Assembly (NCBI RefSeq): GCF_022965805.1
Contig: NC_133105.1
Location: forward strand, 26,573,208-26,637,207
Reading direction: 5' to 3'
Origin: Primulina eburnea
Taxonomy: Eukaryota > Streptophyta > Magnoliopsida > Lamiales > Gesneriaceae
DNA length: 64,000 nucleotides
The first letter of the stretch is position 1. Each line of letters opens with the position of its first letter. Positions 35,695 through 49,350 of the stretch are shown here, piece after piece. The notes under the pieces are model-generated. The model made no database searches. It was not told the DNA's origin and saw only the letters and a program-made list of their open reading frames with translations. The position numbers were made by a program, and so were the translations under genes.

Positions 35695-36652
35695 AACTTC
35701 CTTTTTAGTTGTTCTAATTTCTCCTCGAATCATTTGTCAAATGTGATTTTAAAACTGTCGTTTTTTGTTCAACCTCTGTTATGCACCCAATACCTCCTCC
35801 TAAGCAAGAAAAATACGATATTATCATTTTTATATTTCATGTATACATACCAATCTTTCAATTTTTTTAAAAAAATACAAACCTGGACTGTCATATCCAT
35901 GTAAAATACTTCAGAACCATTTTTCTACTATACTTACAATTTCATATGACAATTGATGATAATGTCTTTTAACACATTCCCAAACAATAACTCACATAAT
36001 TCAAGGCCTCAAAATTTGAATCTTTCTCATTTCCACACATTGCCACTACAAAAACAAGAATATGGTTAACTCCAATAAAATAAAAACATGAAATAAATTA
36101 AAAAATTGCAAGATTTGTACCTTATTTTTTTTCCCATGTAAGATTATTCATTATGATATTGTGTTCCTTGTCCGAGAATTTTTCGCAACCACAAAAATTT
36201 TCTCCACCTCTGTTATTTTTAAGTTTTAACTCGTTTTTATTAGTTGATATCTTTTCATCTTCTACGCTTGTGTTTTCCTATGGAACAACAAAATTTACCA
36301 AAAAAAATTAAATTAATGACATCATTATAAAAAATAACAAAATTCAAAACAATTAAAATGCAAAATACCTCATCACTAATTACAGTGCACTCTTTGCATT
36401 ATACAATGAACTTTGTTTTGTATCTTGGGGTGGAACTTGGAGGAGTAAAAAACATATTTAGCTTTTTTTTTCTTTTTCACACGATTAGTTCTTGTCATTA
36501 CATTATTCACAATTGAAGATTTAACATTACTGACCTTGTCCTCTTGTGAACCAATGACACCATTAGCATAATCTCTTTCATCTACTATCTCTCTCGAAGA
36601 ATCTTCGGTGTGAACCTTATTTAATTTCACATCCAACATGGTGAAACCAACA
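35695..36652 (-). pseudogene. Gene-like relic with exon-like blocks, unidentified
   Basis: On the minus strand, frames at 36376-36639 (Lys-rich, with a run Lys-Lys-Lys-Lys-Lys) and 36711-36935 (a short coiled-coil-like segment, Ile-Arg-Arg-Leu-Glu-Lys-Leu-Val-Glu) look like neighbouring exons. A possible intron GTATTTTG...CCATAG follows between about 36369 and 36274, then another exon-like block ending near 36130. In-frame stops and frame changes between blocks suggest decay. It could be a fragment of a transposon-borne plant gene such as the Ulp1-carrying MULE type, but I cannot name it. The 36711-36935 block lies inside the duplicated segment, so it exists twice. Confidence 0.3.
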
Positions 36653-38322
36653 TCATCTCATTTAATCAAATATGTCACAACATCATCAGCATGGACTTCA
36701 TTGTTTCCACCTAAATCCGTGTCAAAATCTTCGAAAGAAAAACATTTTTGTCGTCATTTTTTCCCTCATCAAGTTTACCATCTACCAAACCGCCGACGAC
36801 ATCCTTTGTCATATTTCTATTAGTTTGACAACAAATTTGTCTAAGTGTTTGAATTTCATGGAATTGGTCTTCCACAAGTTTTTCCAATCTCCTAATTTTA
36901 CATGTTGTTTCCTCATCTTTCATTTTAGATGACACCTAAAAATTTAGCACCCAAAAAATCAACATCAATTCTCAATACATCATAAAATACAAATGATGAA
37001 TTTATTTATTTATCTTTACATTTTTTTCTCTCACCAAATACTCCAATTTCTCACCAATTGGAATGATTTCAAAATTTTTCAGAAACAAAAAATTTATCAC
37101 ATTTGCTATACTAAAAAATAAGCTTAAAAAAATATCTTGATACGAGTAATTCTTTTTATCAAAGTCTCTGCGTCTTAAACTTTTATCGGGATCTTGCTTT
37201 AACCCTACTTAAACAAACATGGATATGTATTTGGAGATCCGAATACTACTCCTAAGGAAGGAATTTTTCGTACACTCAAGTCTACATAAATAAAGATAAA
37301 AATGTTATAATATAAAAATAATATAATATTAGTTAGAAGAAATAATAAAAACTCCATCATTCCGACAAAACAACCATCCAAGTATGTTTTCCTTCCTATT
37401 ACTCCTCCCAAATTCCCAATATGTCCAGAAATTTTATTGCATAGAAATCTATGAGTAGCATCTCCTCTCCCCGTGTGTTAGGATCAGTTAATATAGATGA
37501 TGTGTGTAGAAAGAGGTACTGAATAAACACTTCGATTTATGAAATCTTTTTGGATATAAAAGTTCTTTAATGAACTGGTTCTGAAATCTTGTGTGTCAAT
37601 ATCGATCAGTTAACTAATAGTAGCAATGCGGAAACAAACTGGAGGATGGATTGAATATTTTGTCTAAGATATCGTGATAACATAATGAATAAAATGATGG
37701 ACACAAAGATTTTTATGAATATTCAGAGACTTCAACTGCTCCTACGTCACCATATTTATCTCAAGGATAGAAATTTACTAAAGACATTGATTGATTACAA
37801 AAATTGTAATAACTCACTTTAGTTGGAGTTAAACATTATCAAACTAAAACTCTTAGTTTTTCTTATCACTTATCAATTGTTACTGAATAACTCTAAAGAA
37901 TAGCCTGAATGCTATCAATAAATTAATGAGGTGAGAGATAAAAGTTGGAAATTTGAAAATTGAATAAAATCAAGAGTAAATCACAGCTGACTAATTTGTT
38001 TTCGATGTAGTTGGTTGTGGATTTCTCGTCAACCCTTCTTCAACTGAACTCATAAGCTATATATAACTTTCGATTCCAACCATCACATCGTGGATAAGAC
38101 TTTTTCCTATCCCTAGTTAACAATGAGGCCCGACCCTTAACGAGTTAGGCCAATTTCATACATGAGCTTGGGTCCATCCAGATATGACAATTTTAGGGAC
38201 ATCATGTTCGAGTTCATATTTACCAACGATAGAATGAAAAAAACGATTTCCCTCTTTTACCCAAAAAAAAAATCGATAGAATAAGAGAATTTATTAATTT
38301 ATTGTGTATTCCAATAAAATTT
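36653..38322. repeat. Direct duplication, left copy (1670 bp)
   Basis: It starts TCATCTCATTTAATC and ends CCAATAAAATTT; a copy with scattered differences lies at 39253-40912. Its distal half (about 37480-38300) resembles a minus-oriented copia LTR: the reverse complement near 37735-37760 matches 13437-13470. Confidence 0.9.
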
Positions 38323-39252
38323 GATTGAAAAATTAAGTTGTTGGTCATAATCGTCTCGTTTTTGGTTCGTTTGTCAAGTTTTGGTCAAGATAAGATTTAT
38401 TTGTATGTGTCACATATTAGAATTAAGTCGCAGCAAGTTTGAGAACGATCCAACTCATCCGGTAAAAAATAAGGTTATAGTTATATTACGCGCACACAAA
38501 TATAAAATGTTTATTTTTGAGATAAATGCGATATGTCTTGTGGCCACCTTACGTTTATGGGTTTGGAAGTCGGTAGGCGCAACCCAGGACCTCTCCACCT
38601 GGTGACTTACGACCGGTTTACGATTATGTATGTGTATCCAGTCCAAGGGCTGTGGTGATCTCTACCGCCCAGTATACTGTGGTTTAGTCTGATCAGGCGC
38701 TCATGTTATGTTATGGGCCACTTGCTTAGAAACATTATCTCTACCAGAAAATTTTGATATTATATGACTGAGCTCTATTGAGCAAAGCTTTTACGTATGA
38801 TTTTCATATATGCACGTAGTTATAATTAATCATGATACGTCTTTCATTGTACGCTTTTCGATACCATATTTTTACGTTGCATGCGATTTTATGATATATA
38901 TTTACTTGTTATTCACGATATATACATGTTGAGTCTTTAGACTCACTAGACTTGATTGTTGTAGGTACTGATGAGGTCGAGACGGAGGTCGGAGACCAGT
39001 GAGCTATCTTGGGGCAGTAGTAGTAAACCCGAGGACCTCAAGTTTTAGTTTATGCACTTTCTTATGTTCAAACTCAGTTTTAATACGTTGGATATATTTT
39101 GAAGTTGTTTTTTGAAAACAATATTTGCTCCGCTGTTATTTGAAAGTAAAATTATTTACCTGTTTATTTTATAAATGAGGCAAGACAATTATTTATTTAG
39201 AAAAATTTTAATAATTCCGCTAAAATAGGAATACAAAATACGGGCCTTTACA
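38323..39252 (+). repeat. 5'-truncated LTR fragment between the duplicates
   Basis: This is the last 930 bp of an E1-type LTR in plus orientation, matching the reverse complement of about 4249-5205 and ending ACGGGCCTTTACA. It contains the GAGTCTTTAGACTC box at 38931-38944. It starts abruptly inside the LTR and is bordered on both sides by the 1.67-kb duplicates, with no ordinary 5-bp target duplication. Confidence 0.9.
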
Positions 39253-40912
39253 TCATCTCATTTAATCAAATATGTCACAACATCATCAGCATGGACTTCA
39301 TTGTTTCCACCTAAATCCGTGTCAAAATCTTCGAAAGAAAAACATTTTTTTCGTCATTTTTTCCCTCATCAAGTTTACCATCTACCCAACCGCAGACAAC
39401 ATCATTTGTCATATTTCTATTAGTTTGACAACAGATTTGTCTAAGTGTTTGAATTTCATGGAATTGGTCTTCCACAAGTTTTTCCAATCTCCTAATTTTA
39501 CATGTTGTTTCTTCATTTTTCATTTTAGATGACACCTAAAAATTTAGCACCTAAAAAAATCAACATCAATTCTCAATACATCATAAAATACAAATGATGA
39601 ATTTATTTATTTACATTTACATTTTTTTCTCTCACCAAATACTCCAATTCCTTACCAATTGGAATGATTTCAAAATTTTTCAGAAATAAAAAAATTATCA
39701 CATTTGCTATACTAAAAAATAAGCTTAAAACAAAATATCTTGATACGAGTAATTCTTTTTATCAAAGTCTCCGCGTCTTAAACTTTTATCGGGATCTTGC
39801 TTTAACCCTACTTAAACAAACATGGATATGTATTTGGAGATCCAAACACTACTCCTAAAAAAGGAATTTTTCGTACACTCAAATCTACATAAATAAAGAA
39901 AAAAATGTTATAATATAAAAATAATATAATATTAGTTAGAAGAAATAATAAAAACTCCATCATTCCAACAAAACAACCATCCAAGTATGTTATCCTTCCT
40001 ATTACTCCTCCCAAATTCCCAATATGTCCAGAAATTTTATTGCATAGAAATCTATGAGTAGCATCTCCTCGTGTGTTATGATCAGTTAATATAGATGATG
40101 TGTTTAGAAGGGGGGAGTGGGACTGAATAAACACTTCGATTTATGAAATATTTTTGGATATAAATAAGTTCTTTAATGAACTGGTTCTGAAATCTTGTGT
40201 GTCAATATCGATCAGTTAACTAATAGTAGCAATGCGGAAACAAACTGGAGGATGGATTGAATATTTTGGCTAAGATATCGTGATAACATAATGAATAAAA
40301 TGATGGACACAAAGATTTTTATGAATATTGAGATACTTCAACTGCTCCTACGTCACTATTTTTATCTCAAGGATAGAGATTTACTAAAGACATTGATTGA
40401 TTACAAAAATTGTAATAACTCACTTTAGTTGGAGTTAAACAATATCAAACTAAAACTCTTAGTTTTTCTTATCACTTATCAATTGTTACTGAATAACTCT
40501 AAAGAATAGCCTGAATGCTATCAATAAATTAATGAGGTGAGAGATAAAAGTTGAAAATTTGAAAATTGAATAAAATCAAAAGTAAATCACAGCTGACTAA
40601 TTTGTTTTCGATGCAGTTGGTCGTGGATTTCTCGTCAACCCTTATTCAACTGAACTCATAAGCTATATAAAATTTTCCATTCCAACGATCACATTGTGGA
40701 TAAGACTTTTTCCGATCCCTAGTTAACAATGAGGTCCGACCCTTAATGAGTTAGGCCAATTTCATACATGAGCTTGGGTCCTTCCAGATATGAAAATTTT
40801 AGGAACATCATGTTCGAGTTTATATTTAATTGATTTCCCTCTTTTACAAAAAAAATAAAAAATCGATAGAATAAGAGAATTTATTAATTTATTGTGTATT
40901 CCAATAAAATTT
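39253..40912. repeat. Direct duplication, right copy (1660 bp)
   Basis: Offset about 2600 bp from the left copy and clearly the same sequence end to end, with substitutions and small indels. After CCAATAAAATTT (40901-40912) the sequence is unique. Confidence 0.9.
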
Positions 40913-41171
40913 TATGGAACGAATTTTTATACTCAAAATGGAAACCGACATGTATTGACCAAACCTTTTTAAAACTAATTCAATTCGATTATTTTAATTA
41001 AATCGATATTTAGCTCACTCCGCCCCCAATGAGAGAATCATAATGAGTGACGAAATCAAATTTATCAATCAAAAAGAAAAAAGTGCCAAAGAATAATGGA
41101 ATCGAATATGTAATATTTTTAGTTATTATTATAATACAAGTGCACAAAAATCTCACACAGTGAAGGTGAAA

Positions 41172-41179
41172 TATATAAA

Positions 41180-41211
<32 letters not shown>
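41172..41211 (+). promoter_or_regulatory. TATA box and GA repeat upstream of the CCCH gene
   Basis: TATATAAATA (41172-41181) is a strong plant TATA match about 230 bp before the start codon. It is followed by an uninterrupted (GA)n run to about 41211, which would lie at or near the transcription start and in the 5' leader. GA/CT-rich leaders are common in plant genes. Confidence 0.6.
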
Positions 41212-41214
<3 letters not shown>

Positions 41215-41404
41215 TGCGTTATATTCCCACTGGAAAACCACCAAACCCCTCTCTCCTGCGCTCTCGGACGGACGGCCACCGGTTCTCCTCACGCACATAC
41301 ACACTTTCACTGAGTGTTTCCTCTATATTTATATATATAGCTCGGCAAACATTTTAGATTATACTTGTATATATACACTTAATTCGCGTTTAGGAGTGAG
41401 AATT

Positions 41405-44254
41405 ATGGAGAGATACGGTGGAGCCCATTTTGTCGAGGCGGGTCAGGTGGATCCTGTGGCGGAATGGGCGGCGTTCGGAGGTGAAACGGGCCTTGAAGGT
41501 TCGGGAATTTAGCTTGAATTTCTGTAATGCACAAGGAAAGTTTATTGATTTGATGTTTTGTTTTTTGAATGCAGAGCCTATGTGGCAGCTGGGCCTCGGT
41601 GGTGTGTCCGAGTCGTACCCTGAAAGGCCCGATGAAGCCGATTGCATCTATTATCTGAGGACTGGTTTCTGTGGGTACGGTCCTCGCTGTCGGTTCAATC
41701 ATCCCCACGATCGTGGCGCGGTGCGATTTCCCCTTTCTTTTGCTTTGAGTTTCTGTCGTGGAAGCTCGATTTCAACCTTTTTTATGCTTTATAGCGTCAT
41801 CGATGTGTTAGAGGAGCGTAATTCGTGAATCTTTAGGGTAGGTTTGATGTATTTTGGTAAAAAAATGTATTCTTTGTTACTTTCTTGGAGTTGTGTGACC
41901 GAAGTAGAATAAACTAGGAAGATCTGATTATCGGGTCTCGATTCATATGACATGCATTGGATAAATGTGGCCGTTCTACTGATTGCAGGCAACCGGATCC
42001 TTAAGGTATGCTGGAGGCGAGTACCCGGAGCGCTCTGGGCAACCTGTCTGTCAGGTATAGATTTTCATGTGATATTGCAAGCTTTAAAAGAAAGAATCGA
42101 ACCAGTTCTGGATAAGTGCCCTCAATTGTTTGGCCATTATCATGGTTCGACATGTATTTAACTAAGGGAATGATAATTAAATTCAAACGCACTATATTAC
42201 CTGTTGAACTTGATGTGTTAATTTATAATTTAATTTATCCATCTATATTGAAGATCTCTGTTTCATTGCTTATTGTGTGATATGCTTTCGTTGGATTCTG
42301 TTTTAAAGATGTTGTCTTATGTTACCTTCTAATTGCCAAGTCCATCCTTATGGAACACGGGAATGTTGGTTCAGCAATTATGTAAGGATTTAGTTCAGGC
42401 TGATACTAGATTCTGCAATAAAATTTCATATGGGCTTGTACTTTCCTTTTTTGCTTGTTCAGTAGTAAATGTCAGAGTTACTTTCTCGTTTGCATCATTG
42501 TGTTCAGGCAAGTTATACTGTTAATGTCATATGATCTCATCCTTTTGACCAGTGATTTAGTTCCTGAACGAGGACAGTCACCAACTCCTGTGGGACAAAA
42601 CGACGCAAAGTTTTTCTTTTTCATATTATGTTTCGCCTGCATGCTCACAAGTCACAACTGATTGATTGGGATTCCGTTCCTTTACTTTGACAAATATTCT
42701 AGCTACTATCCTTTCATATTTCCTAAATAATCATCGTCCTGTATGTTAAGTTTTAGTCTCTATTTTAATAGTTTTATTCATATGTTCATTTTATGTATAA
42801 CAAATTGTCTGCACTGAATATTTAGCACTACATGCAAACCGGAATATGTAAATTTGGTGCTTCCTGCAAGTATGACCACCCAAAGCACAGAATTGAATCC
42901 TCGGCCACAGTGCCCTTGAATTTTTATGGATACCCTTTGCGAGAGGTCTGGTACTTAAAACCTCTTATTCTTGTTGATAATTAATTTTTCACACACTCTA
43001 GTATTGGATATTGTCGTTGCATTCATTTATTCATTGTCTTTATTTTAGGGTGAAAAGGAATGTGCATATTATATTAAAACAGGGCAATGCAAGTTCGGCA
43101 TCACCTGTAAATTTCATCATCCGCAACCTGCTGGGTTACAAGTGCCTGTTCAGTTACCTAGTCCTCTGGTCCTTTGGCTGCTCCACTAGGTTTGCCTGGA
43201 ACGACGGTGTTCCCAACTGCACGGTCTCCAATTCAATCTTCCCAACAATATGGGATAGTTCCGGGAAACTGGCCAGCGGCCAGACCAGCCATGCTTCCAG
43301 GTTCATACGCCCCTGGAAATTACGGTCCATTGATCTTTCCCCCTGGAGTTGTTCCTGTTCCTGGTTGGACTCCATATCCGGTAAAGCAGCTCATTTATGT
43401 GAATTTCGTTATCTTGTCTTTTGTGCTAACTTGTGAATTACCTGGTACAGACTGCTGGTAGTCCTGTGCCCACTTCAAGTGCTCAACCAACCATTGGTCC
43501 GAGCCCAATGATCGGGATAATGCCACTATCTACCTCTGCTAGTGCATTCTCAGGATCATATGTCCCGATCTCTTCTGCCACTGGCCACTCAAGTAGCAGT
43601 CAAAAGGAAAATGCCTTACCAGATAGACCTAGCCAACCAGAATGTCAGTATTATATTAGGACAGGAGATTGTAAATATGGAACTACGTGTAAATATCATC
43701 ATCCACCAGATTGGAGTGCACTGAGATCAGGTTCTCTGCTGAGTCCAACGGGTCTGCCGTCACGCCCTGTAAGGATGATATTCTCAAATTTTTAGATTTT
43801 TGAGCACCAATGATAAAATATATTCACATTTAGAACGTATAGTGATCACACATTTATATATTTTGTTTTTGTTTTTCAGGGTGCACCAGTATGCTCACAC
43901 TATGCACAAAATGGAGTGTGCAAATACGGGTCCTCGTGCAAATTCGATCACCCAATGAGAAGTTTGAGTTACAGCACGTCTGCATCTTCTCTTACTGATA
44001 TGCCTGTCGCTCCTTACCCTGTGGGATATACGAATGCATCCTTGGCTCCATCATCATCTTCGTCAGATTTAAGGCCAGATCTTATTTCCGGAATCACCAC
44101 AGATGCCTTTTCAATTCCAATGGATAGTACAAGTGCTTCCTCTGGCTCAGCATTCTCGAAAACCGAGCCTGTTCCAGAATCCAATGTTCACCAATCTGTA
44201 CAGGGTTCCACCTTTTCAAGTGGCCACAGTAGCCCATGTCAAGAAGGAGGCTAG
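41405..44254 (+). CDS. CCCH zinc-finger protein, ZFN-like, seven exons, with a frameshift in exon 5
   Basis: Exons: 41405-41498, 41575-41720, 41989-42054, 42826-42945, 43049-43380, 43451-43768, 43880-44254, all with GT-AG introns and consistent phases except exon 5. The product would be about 483 residues with five Cys-x8-Cys-x5-Cys-x3-His fingers: exon 2, exons 3/4 (the first Cys in exon 3), exon 5, exon 6 and exon 7, with a Pro/Ser-rich tail. This is the plant ZFN/C3H32-like group of nuclear RNA- or DNA-binding proteins; exact role unknown. Exon 5 is 332 bp, not a multiple of three: between about 43163 and 43173 one base appears missing, so the frame hits TAG at 43187-43189 after finger 3. 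The downstream frame then continues intact to the stop. Either a real null allele or a sequence error. Confidence 0.9.
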
Positions 44255-46083
44255 CCTCATAATTCAAGTTGAATATGGCATGCATTATCAGGTCTTTTCC
44301 GCAAACTCTCTATGCACCTGCGAACCATCAATCTTCAGTCACTCAGATATAGTATTTTTCATTCAAATAAGGCATACATACCCTCAAAAATATTTCGACG
44401 AATAACAAGAGGTAGTTTTTGAATAACAAGAAAAAGATTCAACCTCCATGCAGGTAGGTTGCTTCACCGCTCAAATTCTTGAGCTTCTTGTATCTATTTA
44501 TATAATCTTTTTCAGAACGAAAAAGATACGATGTCTCTCGCCATTCTTCTCCGGGATTGATCTATTTTACTCTAGTCCATTCTCTTTTGGTTCCCTTACT
44601 GGGATCGATATTCATACTTGAACGCAGAATCAAATATTAAACCCCATTCTATGGGGCTTTGTTGTGGAAACAAAAATCAGACTAGTCAATTCACTCCTGC
44701 CTCTCAATGTAAAGATATGCAGAGGGTTTGCTTATCATGAATTTATCAGTTGCACTTTATGTTAGAAATATCTGACTTGTCATGGTAGGATTTTATGTCA
44801 TATATTCAAATATCCCTCCGAAAATCATAATTCTGTCTGCTATTTTGAGTGTATGTTGCGTTCATTTTGGTGCAGTGATTTTTTATTTTTTTACCCTATC
44901 ATCGAGTTTACTATTTGGCGAGTGATGTTTCTTAATAAACAAATGCGTACATCTCTTTGGGATTTAGAATGTGGATACTTTGAAAAGGGAGATAAGTCCA
45001 TCTTTGGAAGAATTAATAATCCACAATATCTGCTGGTTCATTCAAGAACAAGTTTAATGTCCAAAAAATATATCTTTCAGTAAAAAATGATTGTTTGATA
45101 AATTTGGCTGATATATTCGATCATAAATATTACCAAAATAACATGTATGTTGGCTTAAATGTTAATGGATAAGATATTGAGTGAGTTTCGTGGGAGGGTT
45201 TCATCCATAATGGTTATGATCTAGCTTGGTTCTGAAAGAGTTTGAGCTCCATGTTGCTCAAATATTATGTTTGGAGCCCAGTTGGAGCCAAAACACAATA
45301 TTAATAACCAGAAAATATGAATGCCTCGTAAAATGGAAAAAAGCTGATCTTTTGTTTAAGCCTTAAATACAATACCATCTATTGATATATTTGTTTGGGT
45401 TATATTTTAATCAGGTCCAAAGTTGGATAGACCCAAAACTTAATTTAGCCTGATAAGTGAAATAAAAAAGCATATCAGATAAGGAACCCCATTAGTCCAA
45501 AATTGTTTTGAATAGGTCAAATGACGTGCAAAGGAGATCCAGGACAAAAAACATGGGTAGATCGTGAGTCATGGAGAAAGTGGAAAAAATCGCACCGTAC
45601 AGCGAAGAAAAGGAGAGCATCGGGCAAAAATAGATACACACACAATCTCTCGCACAAATTCTAGCAAATTCCTTGGAGAATTCTTGTAGCTTTAGTCAAT
45701 CGTTTTCATAGTTTTCATTTCAGATCTCAGTAGTTCAAGTCATCTTCTTTCATATTCAATGTTAAGTATATGTCAATATTTTGTGATTCCTATAGTTTTT
45801 TGAAAATATAAATAATTTGAGGAGTTTATCTCTCGATTTACAGTAGTTTTTATTCAGTTTTTTTGGTTTATGACATCATATTTGTTTAAGAGATCATAAC
45901 GGACGGTCAAATTTAGTATTTACAATCTTTTTTTTTTTTTTTGTAGAAGTTAAATTTTTATCATTTTTATACAAATTGGTACATCTTTGAACTTGGCACA
46001 CACACAAATCAAAATATTGTGCAAACAATATCTATAGCCAATATGTATGAAAGAGATTAAATCGTAATAACTTCAAAATACAT
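44255..46083. other. 3' flank of the CCCH gene and intergenic DNA
   Basis: The first few hundred bases are probably 3' UTR; no decisive poly(A) signal was found. Beyond about 44700 the sequence is AT-rich with only a short chance frame (44853-45083) and no recognised repeat. A poly-T tract lies near 45930. Confidence 0.5.
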
Positions 46084-46270
46084 TTAGGCTCCGTTTGATA
46101 TGTGTGATGTGATAACTAAATGATTAGTAATTAAGTGATTGAAAAATGAGAGATATGAATTAATAATATAATGAAATAAATAACATGGTGTTTGATATGA
46201 TTTTAAAATGATGGATTAATTTTGTAAATTTTATTGTAATGACCAAAATGCCTCAAGTATTGATTTAATA

Positions 46271-46583
46271 TATATTCTTAAAATAATTGAATAGATAATT
46301 AAATATTCATAATTATACTTTACATTTATTAAAATCAATTTAAATATATTTATTAGAAATATATTTAAAAATAAGTATTTATTTTAAAAATTAAAATAGT
46401 ATTAATATTTGATATTAATTTTAATGTTAAATAAAGTTTAGTGATATTATAATATTATTGTTTTTTTAAATAATTATACATATTCTTAAAATAATTGAAT
46501 AGATAATTAAATATTTATAATTATAATTTATATTTATTAAAATTAATTTAAATATTTATTAGAAATATATTTGAAAATATTAC
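46271..46583. repeat. Duplicated AT-rich block inside the TIR element
   Basis: TATTCTTAAAATAATTGAAT and the following 80 bases occur at about 46273 and again at 46481, offset 208 bp. Confidence 0.8.
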
Positions 46584-49076
46584 GGTAATCATTAAATAAA
46601 ATTGTAACGCCCCGAAAATTTAAAGATCCACACAATCCACATGCATGCAATTATTAAATTCCTTTGTATTTTAATTAATTGTTTTAATTGCATGAATTAA
46701 TTATTTTGTTCATATTTACATGTTTAAAATATATTTTCTACATAATTGCATTAAAATGTATTTTAAAGATCATTTGAGTTGCGATCGAGGAACGGAGACC
46801 GAGGGTTGAAAAAAATAGAAAATGTTTTTATTTGTTTTTAATTATTTAAATTAAGGGTGATGCTTTTTCTTATTTCTGAAAAAAAAAGTTTTGAGGTGAT
46901 TTTATACGTCGGGACGTAAATTTTATCGGTGTTGGATTTTCAACAAAAATGCGAACGTTTTTGCAACCCGACTAATAAATTCACAAACTTATTTATGCAA
47001 AATTATTTTAAATATTTTAATTAAGCACTATTGGGCCTAATCTACATAATTAATGGGCCTAAAGTTTTGTTAATGGTTTAATTAATATTTAAAGTGTAAT
47101 CTAACCCATCCCCACTCACAATCCCACGCCCCACACCCCCTGAATCTTCAAACTCTCCCCTTGCACAATTCTTCACGGCACACACACAATTTTGAAAAGG
47201 AATTTTCGAAGGTTGCAAAGAAAAATTCAAGCCAAGGATCTTCGGTCGTTGTTCTTCAATCGTTAACGAATAATTGTGCGTTAAATACGCAAAGGCATGC
47301 CATATTCTTCCTTCACTCATCATCACACCATAATATTTATTTGAACATGTTTTCAAAGAAAAACAAGGCACACACTCTAATATTTTCGTATATGCATATT
47401 GTATGGTTTTAAAAACATGTATCTTGATCCAAAATTCATGAAATTTATGTATCTAAGGTGCTGCCATGATTAGGAAGAGTTGGGGTTATATTTTACACAA
47501 GTTTTAAGAGTCCTAATCACCCCAAAACGCTGCACAACATGAAAGTTAAAAGCTGGAAACCCAATTACGTGATTGTGTCTTGGGGGCTTGGTTAAGGGGA
47601 AGGTTGATGCATAGCTCGGTTTGGCTGGGCCGGGGCTAAGCTAGGGTCGTGCTTTGGTCAAGGGAAGAGTACTAGCCATGCTAGGACTCGAACACCAGGG
47701 CAGGGAAGGAGTCTTAGAAAGCTAGGACTCCAACCCGTGAGATGCAGGGAAGTGGCGCAGGTACAGAACTGGTGCAAGGGAGAGATGGCTCGGCCTGGGG
47801 GCTTTGGGCTAGGCTAGGTCGGGTCATTAGGGTCCTAAGATGGTGCTTGAGGGGCTGGTTCAAGGGGTGGCTCGGTGGTTGGGAACCTAGCAGCAAAAAA
47901 CGTGGAGTCCTATCCATGGAGGAGTCTCGGCCAAGCTGCATGTATCTGGGGCGGTGCTTGGTGCGCAAGTTCAGGGACTTGGGTTGGTCTGGGCTTGGTC
48001 TGGGCGTGGTCCAGGGAGGATTATTGTCTTGAGAGGTCGAGTGGTTAAGGCTTGTAGGTGTCCTAGTTGACAAGGGAACCTAATACACCAAGGATACAAG
48101 CTCACGCACACACATTCATACAAGTGGTCTATTGTCCAACAAGTTTTTGAGCGGGCCAGGGCTGGTTTTTTGGGCTGGGCTTGGTCAGTAGGTTCACTAG
48201 GTGGGTTGGTTCGGGTTTGGCTCAAGGTGGCTCGGGCGTGGCTCGAGTAAATTAGGAGATGGCTCGGTGTGTTCAATAAGGGGTCAAAAACGAAAATTAA
48301 AGAAGAATGAGTCCATGGGCTACGGATGTGGCTCATGACTTTGAAAGGTAGAATAAATACTAAAAATACTATGTTTAAAATTTGGGAACAAAATAACGAG
48401 TTTGGATTTATTCGGGATTTAATCGCCGCACGAAACGCTAATTAACGAGTTAATTGAAAAGCCTAGTTTTAGGCTTTATAAAATTATGGATATTTAGTTT
48501 TAAGCTTAAATAATTATTATATGTGTAATATTTTAATTTGAGAATTTTATATTAAGGTTTGGTTTAATTCGGGATTAAAACGCATTAATATGTCTTATTT
48601 AAAAATTAATTTAAAAGTCATCGATTTAAGCCAAATAAAAAAATGAGAAAATTCACGTAAGCTTAAATAATTATTTGGGATATGATAGAGTCAATAAAAT
48701 TAAGAAAAAAAAATCAAAAACGTGAAATTTTACGTCCATGGGTAAAACGGTCTTTTTACACCGGAGAATTAGTAAACGTAATGTTAGTTCCCTATTTGCT
48801 GTTTTATATGCTAATATGATTATTTCACATGTTTATGAATTTTTATAAGTTGAAATATAATTTTTAAATGTTCATGAATTATTAAGGGTAAAATTGGACA
48901 TTTAAAAGATATGTTGCACGCTTGGTTTCAAAATAAAAATGATATTATATGCATGTTTTTATTAAGCGATGGAAATATGACATGTTGAAGGACATGAAGG
49001 GATTGTGACTACTACATGCTGGAAATATCGTAAGGGTTATGGTCCCAAAGGGAGCCCGACGATCGTGTTTCCTTGG

Positions 49077-49350
49077 ATACGGATACGAATACGAATACGA
49101 ATATATTAATACGTAGGCTAGGGCCCAGTTGACCGGTGAGAGTGTTTCTGGTCTCCCTCGCTGCCCAGTACTGTGGTTTTCTTTAGATGGATCCATCGCC
49201 CAATACGATCAAGAATACGAGTCACAATCACGATCTGAATTCAACAAACATGAACATGAATATGAGGATGGATATGAATATGCATATGAATATGGATACA
49301 AATATGAATATGAACTGAACACGAATATGGATATGAATATGTTTATGTGA
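49077..49350 (+). repeat. Degenerate hexamer repeats in S2
   Basis: Runs of GAATAC/GGATAC near 49077-49105 and of ATGAAT/ATGGAT from about 49243 to 49340. The Glu/Tyr-rich frame over it is a by-product. Confidence 0.75.

Noticed and set aside
41010..41357. Frames with Ser-Leu or Arg-Glu runs
   Set aside because: Translations of the GA/CT microsatellite in the CCCH gene leader.
43168..43189. A GT...AG pair within exon 5 that could hide the frameshift as a tiny intron
   Set aside because: It would be about 20 bp, far below the minimum plant intron length; a one-base loss explains the data better.
47714..48336. Frames of about 100-120 residues on both strands
   Set aside because: They lie in the G-rich GGCTCGG block of solo LTR S2; low-complexity composition explains them.
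49129..49350. Glu/Tyr-rich frame
   Set aside because: Product of hexamer repeats inside an LTR.
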